Shown piece by piece: positions 37,364 through 50,246 of a stretch of DNA of 64,000 nt. Position numbers and translations under genes: made by a program. Below the pieces are notes generated by a model. It saw only the letters and a program-made list of their open reading frames with translations, did no database searches and was not told the origin of the DNA. Positions within the stretch are counted from its first letter, which is position 1. Every line of letters starts with the position of its first letter. Source of the stretch: Hermatobates lingyangjiaoensis (lineage: Eukaryota; Arthropoda; Insecta; Hemiptera; Hermatobatidae); assembly GCA_026182355.1 (NCBI GenBank), contig JAPFBL010000103.1:2108001-2172000 (forward strand), given 5' to 3'.

Positions 37364-39980
37364 CAAGACTCTAGAAGACTCTCAGTAGTTTAGTAGAAAA
37401 GAAATGTAGTTTAAAAACAGGTTTTTGCAAATAAGTGACTTTCCCATCATGCATAATTGCTCCCAAACAATATCGCTCGTCTACATTGTGGAGCCTATTT
37501 TCATGTAAAATATCAATTTGATTCATAAATGATTTTGGACTATAGCGTGGCACACAATCTTTGGATACATACTCACCAACCCACCCACACACAGACATCA
37601 TCGAAAAAACTTCATAAAACATGTAATTCCGTAAAAATCTCGAAATCGAATTTTTTCATGTTCACTTTACTTTACTTATAGTAAAGTAAAAATTACTATC
37701 AAAATATGAATATAACTATTGTTTTAATCAATATTTAATATCAACAATAAGAAACTGTTATTTTACAACTATTTTTTGTTTTAAACTAATTTTAATAGTC
37801 TAGCTTGAACTTGTATTTTTTTAAATTCAGCTTAAATAAAATTTTCATATCTTGAAAATAGTAATATAACTATTAATTTTATTATTATTAAACTCATTAC
37901 TGCTTTTAATTTAATTATTGATAAATAAAGTAATTAATTTTATGCATTATATAAAAAAGTTAGTACTTTTTTATGCAGTAATTCCTTAGGTTTTTTTTTA
38001 TATACGTTATATTTTTTTGTCAAATTTTATTTCATTGTCAATTAACAGTTTCTTATTTAATTAATATTACTAATTATAAATGTGTATCTTATAATATGGC
38101 TGATATATTGCAATGCTTTTTCTGATATTAAAAGTTTACCACTTTGTTTTAATATCATTTGTTTAATTTGTTTTTATTTACCATATACAGATTAAAAAGT
38201 TGATTTTCTGACCAGTTAACACTCAAAGGGTGCTTAGTATGTAAAACTTCTACTGGTTTAACGCGTGAGATTAGTCGAGTTAATAACGTCTTAAAATGTT
38301 TTCTTGGATGGCTCCTTAGGTCATGACCATGTCTAAGTCAGCGAATGTTGTAAGTGATTAAATGTATTGAATACTTTTAGTAAACTATCCATGCTAAAAT
38401 ATTTTAAAAACAGCTGACTTTCGTTAAAATCTGAAAACACTCTGGTAGATTTCAAAGATATATCCCTAACAGTCTTCTTAAAAGATATATATTAATCTAA
38501 AACAGTCTTCTTATAGTTTTATCAAAGCTCTTAAATTATTATGAAAATTACAAAAGTTTTCGGATTGGTGTTTGACATTTGTTTGCATATTAACTGCACT
38601 TGTCAGTCATTTAAATTGCTCGGTGTTCATATCAATGATCAGTTTTATATGAATTTCTGAATCTTTTGTATCTGGTAGTGTTTCAATTTTATCTGACTTT
38701 TCAATCCATTCCAGTGGTAAAATTAAAAATTTTAAAATAAACAATAGTAAATGTTAACGATTATTCTTTCTATAGCCATATAAATAACTATGAAACAGTA
38801 ATAATTATAAATCTATGACTATATCATTTTTTGATATCTTAACTCTAACAAATTCCAGTTGGCATGCAATTTAGACACTCTGCAATATGGAAATGATGGA
38901 CATTCTAATACTGAACAAAAAAAAAGTTTTGTGAAATTAATTATGATTAATATTATAGTTTTGGTCATCCGTGTAAAACTGTCAGTGAGCTGTTAGTCAC
39001 CATATAAACTTAAATAATGTTACTTTGACAATCAGTTTTACATGATCTAGTAAAGTTAGTTTGTAACTATTTCCGTTTAAAATAAATTAAGTGTTGAAAG
39101 GAGATTAACCAAATGTGAATCAATAATTTCTAGGAAATGAAGGCGAATACTCCAGCCTTAATAAAACTATCAGAAATCTCTGCTTATTAATGGTTGATGA
39201 ATGTATAGCATTTCATAGACATTGATTCAGTCACTGCGATTCTATAAAGCACACACATACATCCACTCATTAGTATGTACAGTGGTATGTTTTTAATACA
39301 GATATATGTGTTTTGTGGAATAGATAAACGTGTTTTGGTTTATTTAGGCAATCGTAAATAGCAAGGCTGGGGTTGTTTTTAAGAATCAATACAGGTGTAA
39401 TAAAAGCTGGTTCGATTTGGTTTGGAGCCGGTAAATCAAAGGAGCCGGAGAGCTCATGTAAGAGCAAGTGGTATTGATTGGTCATCAATCAGACATAAGC
39501 TGGGGGTATGAGGACCATCGGGGGTACACTCTCCATTAGTGATCGCGGGAGGCCACCACATTCACTTTACTGACTCACGCGCACACTAAGGCTCACACTC
39601 ACCGTCACAGCCAGCTCCCAAAAAAAACTTGTCAAAGTGCTTTAAAACCAATGGGGCTCTCAAGCTTGCAAAGTTATTTTAAGACAAATATTTCAGAATA
39701 ACCTAGTTTTGCATACAATTACTATATAGTGCTAACACATACATATAAAAGTTCTTAATAGAAGAACTTTTCATTTAATCAAAATTTTATCATAAACACA
39801 TCCTGTTTGTATCAAATAGTGTTCATTCTCACGATCTGTTTATAATTAGAAGGTGTTTGTCTTTTTAATGGTTTCAGTGTCCACTCTTGTAAGACTTATC
39901 TCTTTTACTGTTATTCTAGGAATGCAAAGTGTAGCTCCTTTATTATTTGACACCCACTTTAGTAATGACCTTGCCGTATT
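37364..39980. other. AT-rich spacer, no gene seen
   Basis: No gene recognised. The minus frames at 37371-37622 and 39270-39488 have no domain. 39410-39620 is GC-richer with nothing nameable. Confidence 0.4.
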
Positions 39981-39981
39981 A

Positions 39982-40220
39982 TAGAGTTGATTCTATAAAG
40001 GTAGCCCTAAACTTTTATCACTGGAGTTTATTAAAGGAAAGATCTTATACAAGTACCTGACATGGTACAGTTTCGAGACCGACAACTTCATATCCTCTCC
40101 AGGGTGTAGCGGAGACAACATTTCATACCTTCTACATGAAAAATCTATCATTATGGCCAAGATTCTAGCGTATAGTATTAAGTAGGGAAGGTAAGCTCAC
40201 TACATGCTAGTCTGCACCTG
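39982..40220 (-). mobile_element. very diverged SINE fragment
   Basis: The plus strand aligns with the minus-oriented SINE body: ttgattctata, then ctaaac.ttt, then 'aaggaaagatctta.acaagtacctgacat' near 40034-40064, then 'gtttcgagaccgac'. The same order and spacing as at 4889-4990 supports homology despite many changes. The tRNA head is not recognisable. Confidence 0.55.
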
Positions 40221-40687
40221 ACCCAAGGTTAACTAGTTAGAAAGTTGAAACAGGAATGATTGGTCATCCTTTGTGACTTTGAACTCAAGTGAGAAATGAT
40301 AAATGAAGCCTCTCCACAAACAATGTTAATTATGAAAATTGCGATTCCAACACGTAGTATTCATCTTCAGGTAATTATCATTTGTTGTTCATTACGTATG
40401 ACTTATTCTCAAGTTAAATGTAACCTAGTAAAAGCCTTGGTTACTAATCTAGAATAAACCTAATATACGTATTGCAATAATAGTGAAGAAAATATAACGT
40501 CTTCACCACAAGGAAGACGTCTTCATTGTGGGGAAGACGTAATATATTTTCCTCACTATCGTGAGTAAAAACACAATAACTGCTTGTTCGCATAGCTCGT
40601 GATGTTACAATTAAATTGTTTCCGATTAACTGTTGCTGAGCAAACCAATGGTTAATATTTGTGAACACATTTCTTGGCTTTCCCAGC
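40221..40687. other. spacer, no gene seen
   Basis: A short palindromic cluster with 'ggaagacgt..ggggaagacgt' lies at 40510-40540. Otherwise nothing is seen. Confidence 0.35.
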
Positions 40688-40739
40688 TTCTTTTACTCTC
40701 TCCTCCCTCCATCCTCCCTCCCTCTCTCCCTCCCTCCCC

Positions 40740-40774
<35 letters not shown>

Positions 40775-40782
40775 TCTCTCAC
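40688..40782. repeat. CT-rich low-complexity tract
   Basis: A polypyrimidine tract of CTCC/CCTC and CT repeats. It yields the Ser/Leu/Pro-rich frame at 40661-40873, which is not a gene. Confidence 0.9.
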
Positions 40783-42677
40783 ATGCTTAGTGTGTGTTCC
40801 TAGCTTTCTCTGTATAAGACTTATAACAGGACACTTAAGACATGCTGCATACATACATGTTGGCTTAACATAATATTGTAGTCAGAAATTATTCTATTCC
40901 TGTTATAGGAAAGGAAATGCAATTATGAATGACCAAAGTTTCGTCATAAATGAGGGCTCAAGGATGGAAGGACCAGTTTTCAAAATTTTATGGTAACTAC
41001 TTCACCATATCTGCCCCACCCCTCCACACATCATATTTACGATTGCCGGAATGTGTGATTTCTAAATTTTAGCATGCCATGGTTTCGGGGATCTAAATTA
41101 AAAACATGTCACATGTTAGACATTCCTTCGGGAGTCCCCGATAAATTTAGTTCACCAATTAATCATATAACTTAATTTTTCAGTTATATGAACTAACTAA
41201 ATCAAAAATGAGCTAAAAATTCACCTCTTCTACTGCCCCTAAAAAAATTCATTTCAACAAACAATAGAACTTATTAAACTTGATTTTGACTAATCATACT
41301 GCTAACTATTTGTCTTTCTTTATAGTATTATTATTAAACATAAGGTTAAGGCAGCAATAGGGCTGTTTGATGGCTGGGGTAATTAGCAGGTCATTTATGC
41401 CGTAGAATGAGTTGCGTCTTACCAAGAGTCTGTACGACAAAAGGCGTATATGAGGGTGAATCAAACAAAATAAATAAATGCAATAAAAAAACTAAAGGAA
41501 ATGTTAATAATAATGTGGCGCTTTATACATGTATAGATTCGAGAAGAAGGGTTAAAGCTTCTGAGTATGGCCATTTAACGAAGACTGTATTACTGAAGAC
41601 TTTAAAAGAAATGAAATGTGAACATTATTGTTATATTATTTATTTTACAAATATTTTTTTAAATTCATGAATTATAGATTTGGGGAAGTAAATTCAGCAC
41701 TTGGTGAAGCACGAGGAATATTTCTCTGCTAAAGATTACGTGGTTCATGAAAAGGGCCTGAGTTATCCTTTATTCTCCCCTGTCTTTGAGATAAGCTCCA
41801 AGTCAGGTCTCATCCCACCTCCCTCCTAATTCTTACTTGCTTTACATTATCCCCCTAGGAAAGCTTTCAAACCATTTGTGGTCACCTCTTACAAATCTCA
41901 GGCTTCACCAACTTCTACTTTCAGTTTGATAATCCGATTAGCTCGCTTATCTTTATTCACCCTGCTCCCCTCTTTCTTATAGACGTTTGAATCCATTTTA
42001 TCTCAAGTCGGATTTCAACCTTGTTTCTTTTTTTTTTTTGAAGATCGGGTATCAACATGGTACATCCATTCCACTTCAATAGCCTTCAGTTAATGAACCC
42101 ACTACCTTTGAAATGCCCGTATTGCATTAACTCTTCGGTATTATTACTATCTTTAAGTCTAATCACGTCTCCTTTTCAGCTTTTACATTTCCTTAAACTT
42201 AGTATAAACTTTCCATATTATAACATTCAACACTTTTCAACTTTTAATGGATTCATTTTTTTTCTGGTGACAGCTGTAACACTCAGACCGCACCGCACAC
42301 TTCATTACCTGTTTGTCACAGTTGAATGGAGAGGAATATGCCACTCCTTCTATAATCACAACCTTCCATAACTTTCTAGCAGAGCAGAAGCTCTAATAAT
42401 TAACACCTGAAAGAATTAAATTATTGTAGTACTACAATACATGTTTTGTGAGAAATGTGGTCGCCTCGTCGGTTAAGACAGTCAGGCCACTTTATTTAAC
42501 CACAGAGATGTGGTTAATAGTCTTCAAAGCTGTTAATCATATAGCTGGTTAGTGCTTTTGAAATTACGTTCATAACTGTAGATGTTGCATTCAAACACAA
42601 GATCTACATTGATCTGCTTCCTGATGGTATACATGGTTTGCAACCTACATCAATAAATGAAGCTATTCTAAAATAAG
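40783..42677. other. spacer, no gene seen
   Basis: Frames at 41407-41670 (87 codons) and 42057-42371 (104 codons) have no recognisable domain or signal. I leave them uncalled. 41750-42060 is mildly C-rich. Confidence 0.4.
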
Positions 42678-43552
42678 GCTGTGATCTAATAACTTTCTAT
42701 GGTTGTAATCTGTTGTATGGCTGTGATCTGTTCCATTGCTCTGATCTATTGTATGGCTCTCATTTGTTCCATGGCTGTGATCAGTTCCATGGCTGTGATC
42801 TATTGTATGGATGTGATTTGTTCCATGACTGTGATCTATTGTATGGCTGTGATTTGTCCCGTGGCTGTGGTCTATTGTATGGCTGTGATCTGTTCCACGG
42901 TTGTGATCTATTGTATGGCTGCGATTTGTTCCATGGCTGTGATCTATTGTATGGCTGTCATTTGTTCCATGGCTTTGATCTATTGTATGGATGTGATTTG
43001 TTCCATGGCTGTGATCTATTGTATGGCTGTCATTTGTTCCATGGCTGTGATCTATTGTATGGCTGTGTGATCTGTTCCATGGCTGTGATCTATTGTATGG
43101 CTGTGATCTGTTCCATGGTTGTGATCTATTGTATGGCTGCGATTTGTTCCATGGCTGTGATCTATTGTATGGCTGTCATTTGTTCCATGGCTGTGATCTA
43201 TTGTATGGATGTGATTTGTTCCATGGCTGTGATCTATTGTATGGCTGTGATCTGTTCCATGGTTGTGATCTATTGTATGGCTGCGATTTGTTCCATGGCT
43301 GTGATCTATTGTATGGCTGTCATTTGTTCCATGGCTGTGATCTATTGTATGTATGTGATTTGTTCCATGGCTGTGATTTGTTCCATGTCTGTGATCTATT
43401 ATATGGCTGTGATTTGTCCCGTGGCTGTGGTCTATTGTAGGGCTGCGTGATCTGTTCCATGGCTGTGATCTATTGTATGGCTGCGATTTGTTCCATGGCT
43501 GTGATCTATTGTGTAGCTGTGATCTGTTGTATGACTGTGATTTATTATATGG
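42678..43552 (+). repeat. 18-bp minisatellite with 36-bp and 144-bp higher order
   Basis: About 48 tandem copies of an 18-bp unit alternate between two types, TGTGATCTATTGTATGGC and TGTGATTTGTTCCATGGC, giving a 36-bp dimer. A variant pattern repeats every 144 bp (8 units): the marker ctgtgatctgttccatggttg starts at 43101 and 43245, and an older copy starts at 42883. Two units carry a 2-bp insertion (gtgtgatc near 43065, gcgtgatc near 43444), which shifts frame. Because 18 is divisible by 3, all three frames stay open over long distances, producing long Met-Ala-Val-Ile-Cys-like frames without protein meaning. Confidence 0.95.
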
Positions 43553-43687
43553 TAAATTATCTGTTTTACCGGCTTTCTTCGGATGGATTATTTTGTGATT
43601 TGCAAAGATAAATCAATCATGTCTTAAAAATAATGTTGATATTGTTTAATATAAAATACCTACAGTTTCAGTTTTTGATGTTCAACC
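43553..43687. other. short spacer
   Basis: No feature seen between the minisatellite and the dispersed repeat. Confidence 0.4.
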
Positions 43688-43822
43688 ATCCAACGACCAA
43701 CGAATATATCCGCGCACTATGGTGCACGTCGTAACAAGCAGTTCCAAACGAAAGGCCTTCTACTATGTACGAACTTGATTATTGTACCACTCTAACTTTG
43801 ATTGTCAGTAATTCATGTCAGT
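43688..43822 (+). repeat. dispersed repeat, second copy
   Basis: The partner of 18062-18192: same word tatatccgcgcactat, then 'cgtcgtaac' and 'attgtcagtaatt'. Upstream sequence differs between the copies, which marks this as the shared 5' boundary of the conserved block. Confidence 0.65.
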
Positions 43823-46800
43823 TATTAAGTTTGTCTGTAATATAATGACGTTATATTCGTGGTCATGTTGTATTATTGTACATAGTTTTCTGTAGTTCAA
43901 ACCGTTCTTAGTCAAGAGATGAAAAAAAAATAGTCAGTAGATGATGTAAAAGTTCAGTGAGGTTGAGGACGGTTAGTGGCAGAATTGAGAGCTTTAACAA
44001 GGTGGTTTGGTTTTGTAGACAGTTTATTGTCTTCATTGGTAGTAAGTCGAGTGATGTAATGGTATCTAAGGATTCCATTTTCAAATCATGGTGACATCCA
44101 CATTTTGGGTGTACCAAGGAGCCCTGGCTATAAGACAGGCACACTTTAAAAAATACTAAATCTATTTTACTTTGTATACTGAACATTCTAATAGTTGTCA
44201 TCATTTCTCTATTCTCAGGGTTTCATTTATTATTTTTTTTTTTACTATTCAGACGTCATAACATGAACTGTTCTACTGTTGAAAAATAAAAAACAACAGT
44301 ACAAATATTTAGTACTGTTTTAGAACAACAGTCTAAAACTTTAATGCCTGACATATGGGTACTTACCAAAATATTAGTTTTTAGTAAGTTAGATTAGATG
44401 TTCATATACAAGGAAACAAAATAGTCATTTACAAAATGAAACTGCGAATAGCGCTTAAAACTTAATTACAAAATAGCAAAATGAATGTTTACAAACACCC
44501 AATTAGCATGGAGTCTGCTGATAGTGTGCTTAACTTTCTACAAACAAACAAAAAACAGAATATTAGAAATGAAGTAAACATCAGAAAATATTTTACTTAT
44601 TGATCAAAGTAGTTCTACACATATAAATATTTGCATGGAGCATATTTAGTTTTCACCGATTTGCCGATTTACACAACGCACTACCCCATAATACTGCAGT
44701 TGGCTTTACCTAAATATTGGTATTTCCTCATCGCTGGACAGATCTCCATGTAATGATATATTCCAATGTTGTTCAGTCTTCACAAAACACACTTTTGTTT
44801 ACTCTCTGAACGACTTTATACTACCAATTAAATTGTATAATATAACTTAACATTAACATCTCTCCTCGCAACAAAACATAACTTTAATGTTTTAAAGAAC
44901 ATATCCATATATAACAACATATATTGTTATGTATTATAATTCAATTTTTAAATAACTTTTACCTCTTCGAAAAAATCAAAAAGAAATATGAAAACTGTAA
45001 AACTTTAAATATGTACTCTGTTCATTAAATAATTGCTATATTCTGATTTAAATTTAAAATTACATGTCAGGTTTGCCATACAGTCATTTCTTAAATAACT
45101 GAAATCTTCATAGTCGTATTTCTTCAGTAAAGATAAATTAACAATATGCTAAAATTATTCTCCCTTAGTAATTTTACTGCCAGAATTCTTGGTACTCTAG
45201 CACTTGGTAGGGTGATGTAAACATTACAATTGTGGTTAAAATGATATAAAGTATATATTTTTTTTAAATAGAGTATATTCTAGATCTCTAGAGAAGCTAT
45301 AATAAATGATATTTGACCACAGTAAAATGAAATAATTAAAATGTATCAGTTCAAAAATCTGAAAGAAAATTGTCTTCTTTATATAAAGCTAAATCCCTGT
45401 TTTTAACTATGCAATTTAGATTTAAAATTGCGAGAAAACCAATCCTCCGATAGGCTCTGCCTTTGGCCAACTTTGCATTACTGCCTGTCTCCTAATGAAA
45501 CAATTTTCTCAACTTAAAAGTTATTTTATCAGTTTCCCAATTCAATTATATTCTGTTCCCGTTAGCCAATTATAAAATAAAGCGGTAATATAGAAATGAC
45601 TACTAGCAATGTTATAGTTAACGACCACTTTACCTTTTACACGACGGAGACAAAACACTTATCAAGTAAATTAAATTTAATCCTATGTAGGATCTTGCCA
45701 AACTTGCTAGGGCACTAACTTACGCCATCCCAACATACTAATTTAAACCCAACAAAAACTTTTGAAATGCAAACAGAATTCACCCCTTCTATAAATCTGT
45801 CAAGTACAAACAAGATGTTTGATGTAACTGAATGAAATTCATCCTTTTTTCACATATTGTGACGCTTTCTTAGAATTTGTCACTTCAAAATACGAATTTG
45901 GGTTTTGCAGAAGCCCTTCGCAAATGATGTCATGATATAAACAAGTTGCTTGTTAAGGAACCGGTTTTGTAGTAACAATTAAACCGGTTTAGTTGTTGTA
46001 AGATAGTATTGGAGAACTGGTGTCAAAATATTACAATACATGTATGTATCGTAATTAAATTAAAACTTTCTTTAGCACCTGTGTCGTAAATGAGACCATC
46101 TGGTCACTCTAACCTAACAGTTTATTCAAGAGAACTAATGGACGAAGATTATATACAGAGTAGAAAGCAGTACAGATGCAGTCTTCAACTATTAATCTGT
46201 TATCTCTTTGATCTGTGGTTCACATTTCAGAACACATGATTTCACCTTCATTTAAAATACTCCAAAGTAAAGTACATTATTAATGGAATGACACTATGTA
46301 ACGTACTGCCATTGTTAGTGTCAGACATATACATTTACATGTATGTACATTTCATTCCTCACTCCACTGGTTTTTCATGTTATCCACCTTCCTGAGAGAG
46401 CTACAATTTTGATCAACTGATCATATATTTGTAGTCCCAGATTGATTTTTTTTATTTTCATAAGTTATCTGGTTTCTGCTGTATACTTAAATACTTCATT
46501 CTACACTTCCTCAATATGTACAATATATATTTACTTGGCTATTATTTTCTTTTAATCTCTCTGTTTTCGTAATTTGTCTCTTGTCTCTCTCTTGATCATT
46601 TTCCATAGCTGCCGTGAGTAGGTCAGTGGTTTACATAAGTCATATTAAAAGTGAAATAGATATATCTCATAAATATCAAGAAAGTAGAAAAAAATTAAAT
46701 ACTCAATAAAATAATATAAAATAAGATAGTTTATTAAATTAAAAAAATTGATACGGAACTACAAATTTAGAATAACTAACTGAATACAATCTATAACTCT

Positions 46801-47589
46801 TTTTTACTTGTTACAATAAAATATGAAATCACAAAAATGTCTATCCACAAAATTCAAGAACGTTATGTTGTCATAGCGACACCTTATATAAATAAATAAA
46901 AGGCAATACAAGGAAGTTGTCAGTTCTATAGAGTTTAGTATGTAGAAAGCGAAAAAATGACACCATTCAGACAACTAAATTTATGTAATATGTAAGTAAT
47001 GAAAATTAATGTAAGATGAAATTGTCTTTTGTAATTCAGAAAACAGACTTCATCAAAAAGGTATTATAAAATGTAAATAATTCGGCAAATATTTAAACAA
47101 TAATCGTATCTCTATTATAAAATATGTCAGTATCTAAGAAATTATTCCTCCCGCATATTACATATATTAAGTATGGGGAAGCATATTGAGCAGACAGATA
47201 TGGGAGCGTCCTAAATGTACACCCCTGAATAATGATTCGAATGACATCATCTGCGCCCAGTGGGATTCAACAGCCTTCTTAGCCGGTATTATTTCATCGA
47301 AAACATTGTTTTAATCAAAGCGTCAACTATGGAAATGACATTATTAAAGCATTATCCATTCAATAATGTGTGAACTTTTAGCGCCTATTAAATATATCTG
47401 ATTGGTTCATTAAGGATTACTTTATATTCAACTTTTTCTTTATTTAACACTTAATTTTCCTTCTTAAAAATAAAATATAGTAATTATATCCAATGAAACA
47501 AGTACAATCCCAGAACAGGACTATGTTACTTGTTTAAAGTTCCAAGATTTATACTCATCAGCTTGATTGGTTATAACTGCCCAGCAAAA
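43823..47589. other. long AT-rich spacer, no gene seen
   Basis: No gene or element recognised in about 3.8 kb. The minus frame at 43908-44204 (98 codons) has no domain. Confidence 0.42.
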
Positions 47590-47599
47590 GGCACGTAAT

Positions 47600-47680
47600 T
47601 GTGTGTGTGTTTGTGTGTTTGTGTGTTTCTTTGTTTGAGTGTTTGTGTGTTTCTTTGTTTGAGTGTTTGTGTGTTTGGAA
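47600..47680. repeat. GT-rich tract with a 24-bp tandem repeat
   Basis: 'gtgtgtttctttgtttgagtgttt' occurs twice in tandem (about 47620-47668), flanked by GTGTTT repeats. It yields the His/Lys/Thr-rich part of the minus frame at 47558-47896. Confidence 0.8.
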
Positions 47681-47689
47681 CTCCATTAC

Positions 47690-47805
47690 AAAATTTTGAC
47701 AAATATACATGTTTTCAGGTTTACAAAGTCCTTTTTTGACGTTTTTTTCTTTGATATCTGTGTGATTTTTGAATGAATGGTGAATGTGTATCCAAACGTT
47801 TTTGG
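47690..47805 (+). repeat. dispersed repeat, partner of 12.76 kb
   Basis: It shares 'aaattttgac.aatatacatgttttc', 'caaagtccttttttgacgtttttt' (in parts) and 'gtatccaaac.ttt' in order with 12758-12900. Confidence 0.5.
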
Positions 47806-48044
47806 GTACAGTGGAGCCCACATAGTTTAATGGATCAAACTCATACAAAAATGGACCAGCCTTATAATATAGATATGTCCTGTTGTTTTGTGTCATTGTT
47901 TTTCGAAATATTTACATTTGTTTAGTGACTGTTTAGCCGGGTGAGAACAGCTGAACGTCGTTTTAGAATACTAATTGTGTGCTTCAGCAGATATGTAACA
48001 TGTACTTAACGGTCATTGTTAAAGCGCACATTACTGAAGCACTA

Positions 48045-48843
48045 TCTATATATAAATTCTGTTCGTGGCTCTGTATATATGTATGTATGTATGTTTGTAC
48101 CTTATGCATTCGGCCTACAATGGACCTTTTTCAAAAATTCTTTTGCAAGGCACTTTCTATAGGTCTTGGGGAGGTTTTAGGCTATTAAACTCTGGGGGGG
48201 CAGCCTAACCCAGGCCCCCTAGGGCCCAAAAACCTCAAGAATTTTCCGATTTTGAGTTTTTGCTTTTTTTGTCAAGAAATATGGCGTGTACGGCCTTAAT
48301 GCATAAAATATGAAATGTTGGAAATAAAAATCGAGCTCTATCTATATATAAATTCTCTTCGTGGCTCTGTATGTATGTTTGTACCTTATGCATTCGGCCT
48401 ACAATGGACCTTTTTCAAAAATTCTTTTGCAAGGCACTTTCTATAGGTCTTGGGGTGGTTTTAGGCTATTAAACTCTGGGGGCAGCTTAACCCCGGCCCC
48501 CTAGAGCCCAAAAACCTCAAAAATTTGCCAATTTTTAGTTTTTGCATTTTTTCTCAAGAAATATGGCGTCTACGGCCTTAATGCATAAAATATGAAATGT
48601 TGGAAATAAAAATCGAGCTCAATGTTATTTAATGATTTTTTGCTCTAGGATGCTTCTTTCATAGCCTAGGTACCACTATTCTCCTGAAAATGTTAAAAAA
48701 CGTCCAAGGGACTGTAGATCATGAATAAAGAATCGTAAGACAAAAATGCATAAAATAATATTGAACCCAATTTTCAATTCGATCATTTCATATTTTATAC
48801 TTAAAAACTTCTAGACCCGGGCAACGCCGGGTATTTCTGCTTG
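48045..48843 (+). mobile_element. non-autonomous Helitron with duplicated 5' end
   Basis: The left end is TCTATATATAAATTC at 48045 after a host A. The right end is a perfect 6-bp hairpin ACCCGG-gcaacg-CCGGGT (48815-48832), then eight bases and CTTG (48840-48843) before a host T. CTTG departs from the CTRR consensus by one base. The 5' ~294 bp occurs twice in tandem: a second Helitron start, TCTATATATAAATTC, begins at 48341. Each unit ends with 'gaaataaaaatcgagctc'. No helicase or Rep is encoded; the frame at 47979-48188 crosses the left end and is not a gene. Confidence 0.82.
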
Positions 48844-49811
48844 TATACAGTAATACCTGTTTGTTCGCCAAGGATGAAAACCATCGTAAGAAAGTGGAGA
48901 CTGGGAAAAGTAAGAAGCTGTAGCCATAGTAATTAGGATTCAGTATCGATAAGGAACGCTACTTTAAATACCTTCGTCAGGTATGTAGGGTTTGTAACAA
49001 TTGCTTTGAACTTTCTCATTCACTTCTCCTGTGGTTGTTACTGATCATTTAAGTGCTTCTAAACACATACGTTTCATAATTTAGAACAATAGCTCACACA
49101 CATAATTTATTTAGTGTGGGAACTATTTTCTCATTGACATAACAATAAAAAACTACCTTATCAGAAACTGCATGTATCGCTATTTTGGTATCTGTATTTT
49201 TAGAATATTTCTATTCTCTAAATATCCTTTGTTTATTGCTATTTCTGATATTTGTGAATATAGTGTAGGTTTTTTTTAAATACTCGATTAAGAAGTACTT
49301 TCAAGTTTTTAGTTACTACCGTTTTATGTTCCTCTTAAACACTATATCTGGAACTTCATCAAAAAATTTTAGTTTCATTTCTTCATTTTAAAAATTATTC
49401 TTAATTAAGTTATGGCTAATTACACCAACACCCATAGACATGTACTTTACTCTTTATTTAAATTATAAAGTTTTGTTCGACAAACTGATTATTAAAATAA
49501 TAATTATTTTAAAACATTTTAATTATAAATGTAATATTTATAAGTTTATAATAAAAAATGTATATAATTTATAAGTTTAGATATGTTTTTCATAATAATA
49601 AATTAATAATAGGAAACTAAAATAAGTCTCCTTCCGAAACCATAATGATTTATCTAAGCCACTAAAAAATGCATTAAATCAGTGGTATTAACTAACAACA
49701 ACTATAATTCAACATTGTAAATTTACAAAATTTGTTTCAGAATACACGTTTTATGAAATTTGTGACACTTCATCGGATCTTGTCAATCATTAATTGTGAA
49801 AATTTGAAATT
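48844..49811. other. AT-rich spacer, no gene seen
   Basis: No feature recognised. Confidence 0.45.
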
Positions 49812-49942
49812 CACGCCGGAGGTGAATAAATCTGAGTACGTCGTCTCTCGGAGAGCACGTTAAGCCTGTACGATGCCAAGTACTCGTTAAACATCCCTGC
49901 TCGATTGCAGTTGAATTAGGCAAAATTTAGAACTCATAAAGT
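49812..49942 (+). mobile_element. SINE fragment, truncated at both ends
   Basis: It matches the SINE body from 'cacgccggaggtgaataaa' through 'ctgagtacgtcg.ctctcggag', 'gtactcgttaaa.atccctgctc' and 'gttgaattaggcaaaattta'. Both the tRNA-like head and the (CTAA)n tail are missing. Confidence 0.75.
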
Positions 49943-50238
49943 GATAATCTCATCACCCGCTAGGAGATCGGTTTAAACAATAATAACATGTCGGTTTTAC
50001 GATTCTTACTTCCTTGAGTCGAATGTGGAAGAAATAAGAATATTATAGACTCATACATCTCCTTAAAAGGCCATCATTTGAAAGAAAATATTTTAAAATG
50101 TTGTACAACCAAACAGCTATTTCTGAATTGTATTACATATGAATATTTTCGTTAATTATAGAAAATTTTAACTGCTAATGACATATCCAACTAGTCATAC
50201 TTGTAATATTCACAAGATTAAGTATTTGGGAAACTTTG
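49943..50238. other. short spacer
   Basis: Nothing recognised. Confidence 0.4.
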
Positions 50239-50246
50239 ATCTAAAT
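50239..50246. repeat. 8-bp target duplication of hAT MITE-1 (left)
   Basis: atctaaat is repeated exactly at 50990-50997. Eight base pairs is the hAT-family duplication length. Confidence 0.9.

Noticed and set aside
40321..40375. Hammerhead-like CTGAAGATG..GGAATCG on the minus strand
   Set aside because: Core boxes too altered and no adjacent Penelope sequence.
40661..40873. 70-codon Ser/Leu/Pro-rich frame
   Set aside because: Product of the CT-rich tract.
42057..42371. 104-codon plus-strand frame
   Set aside because: Hydrophobic and Leu/Phe-rich by composition, with no known family and no neighbouring exon signals I could support.
42699..43450. Long open frames (115-245 codons) rich in Met-Ala-Val-Ile-Cys or His-Gly-Cys-Asp-Leu
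   Set aside because: They are translations of the 18-bp minisatellite in all three frames; frame openness follows from the period being a multiple of three.
42678..43552. CRISPR-like regular repeats
   Set aside because: Units are contiguous with no unique spacers, and the sequence is eukaryotic.
43908..44204. 98-codon minus-strand frame
   Set aside because: No domain; lies just beyond a dispersed repeat in otherwise non-coding DNA.
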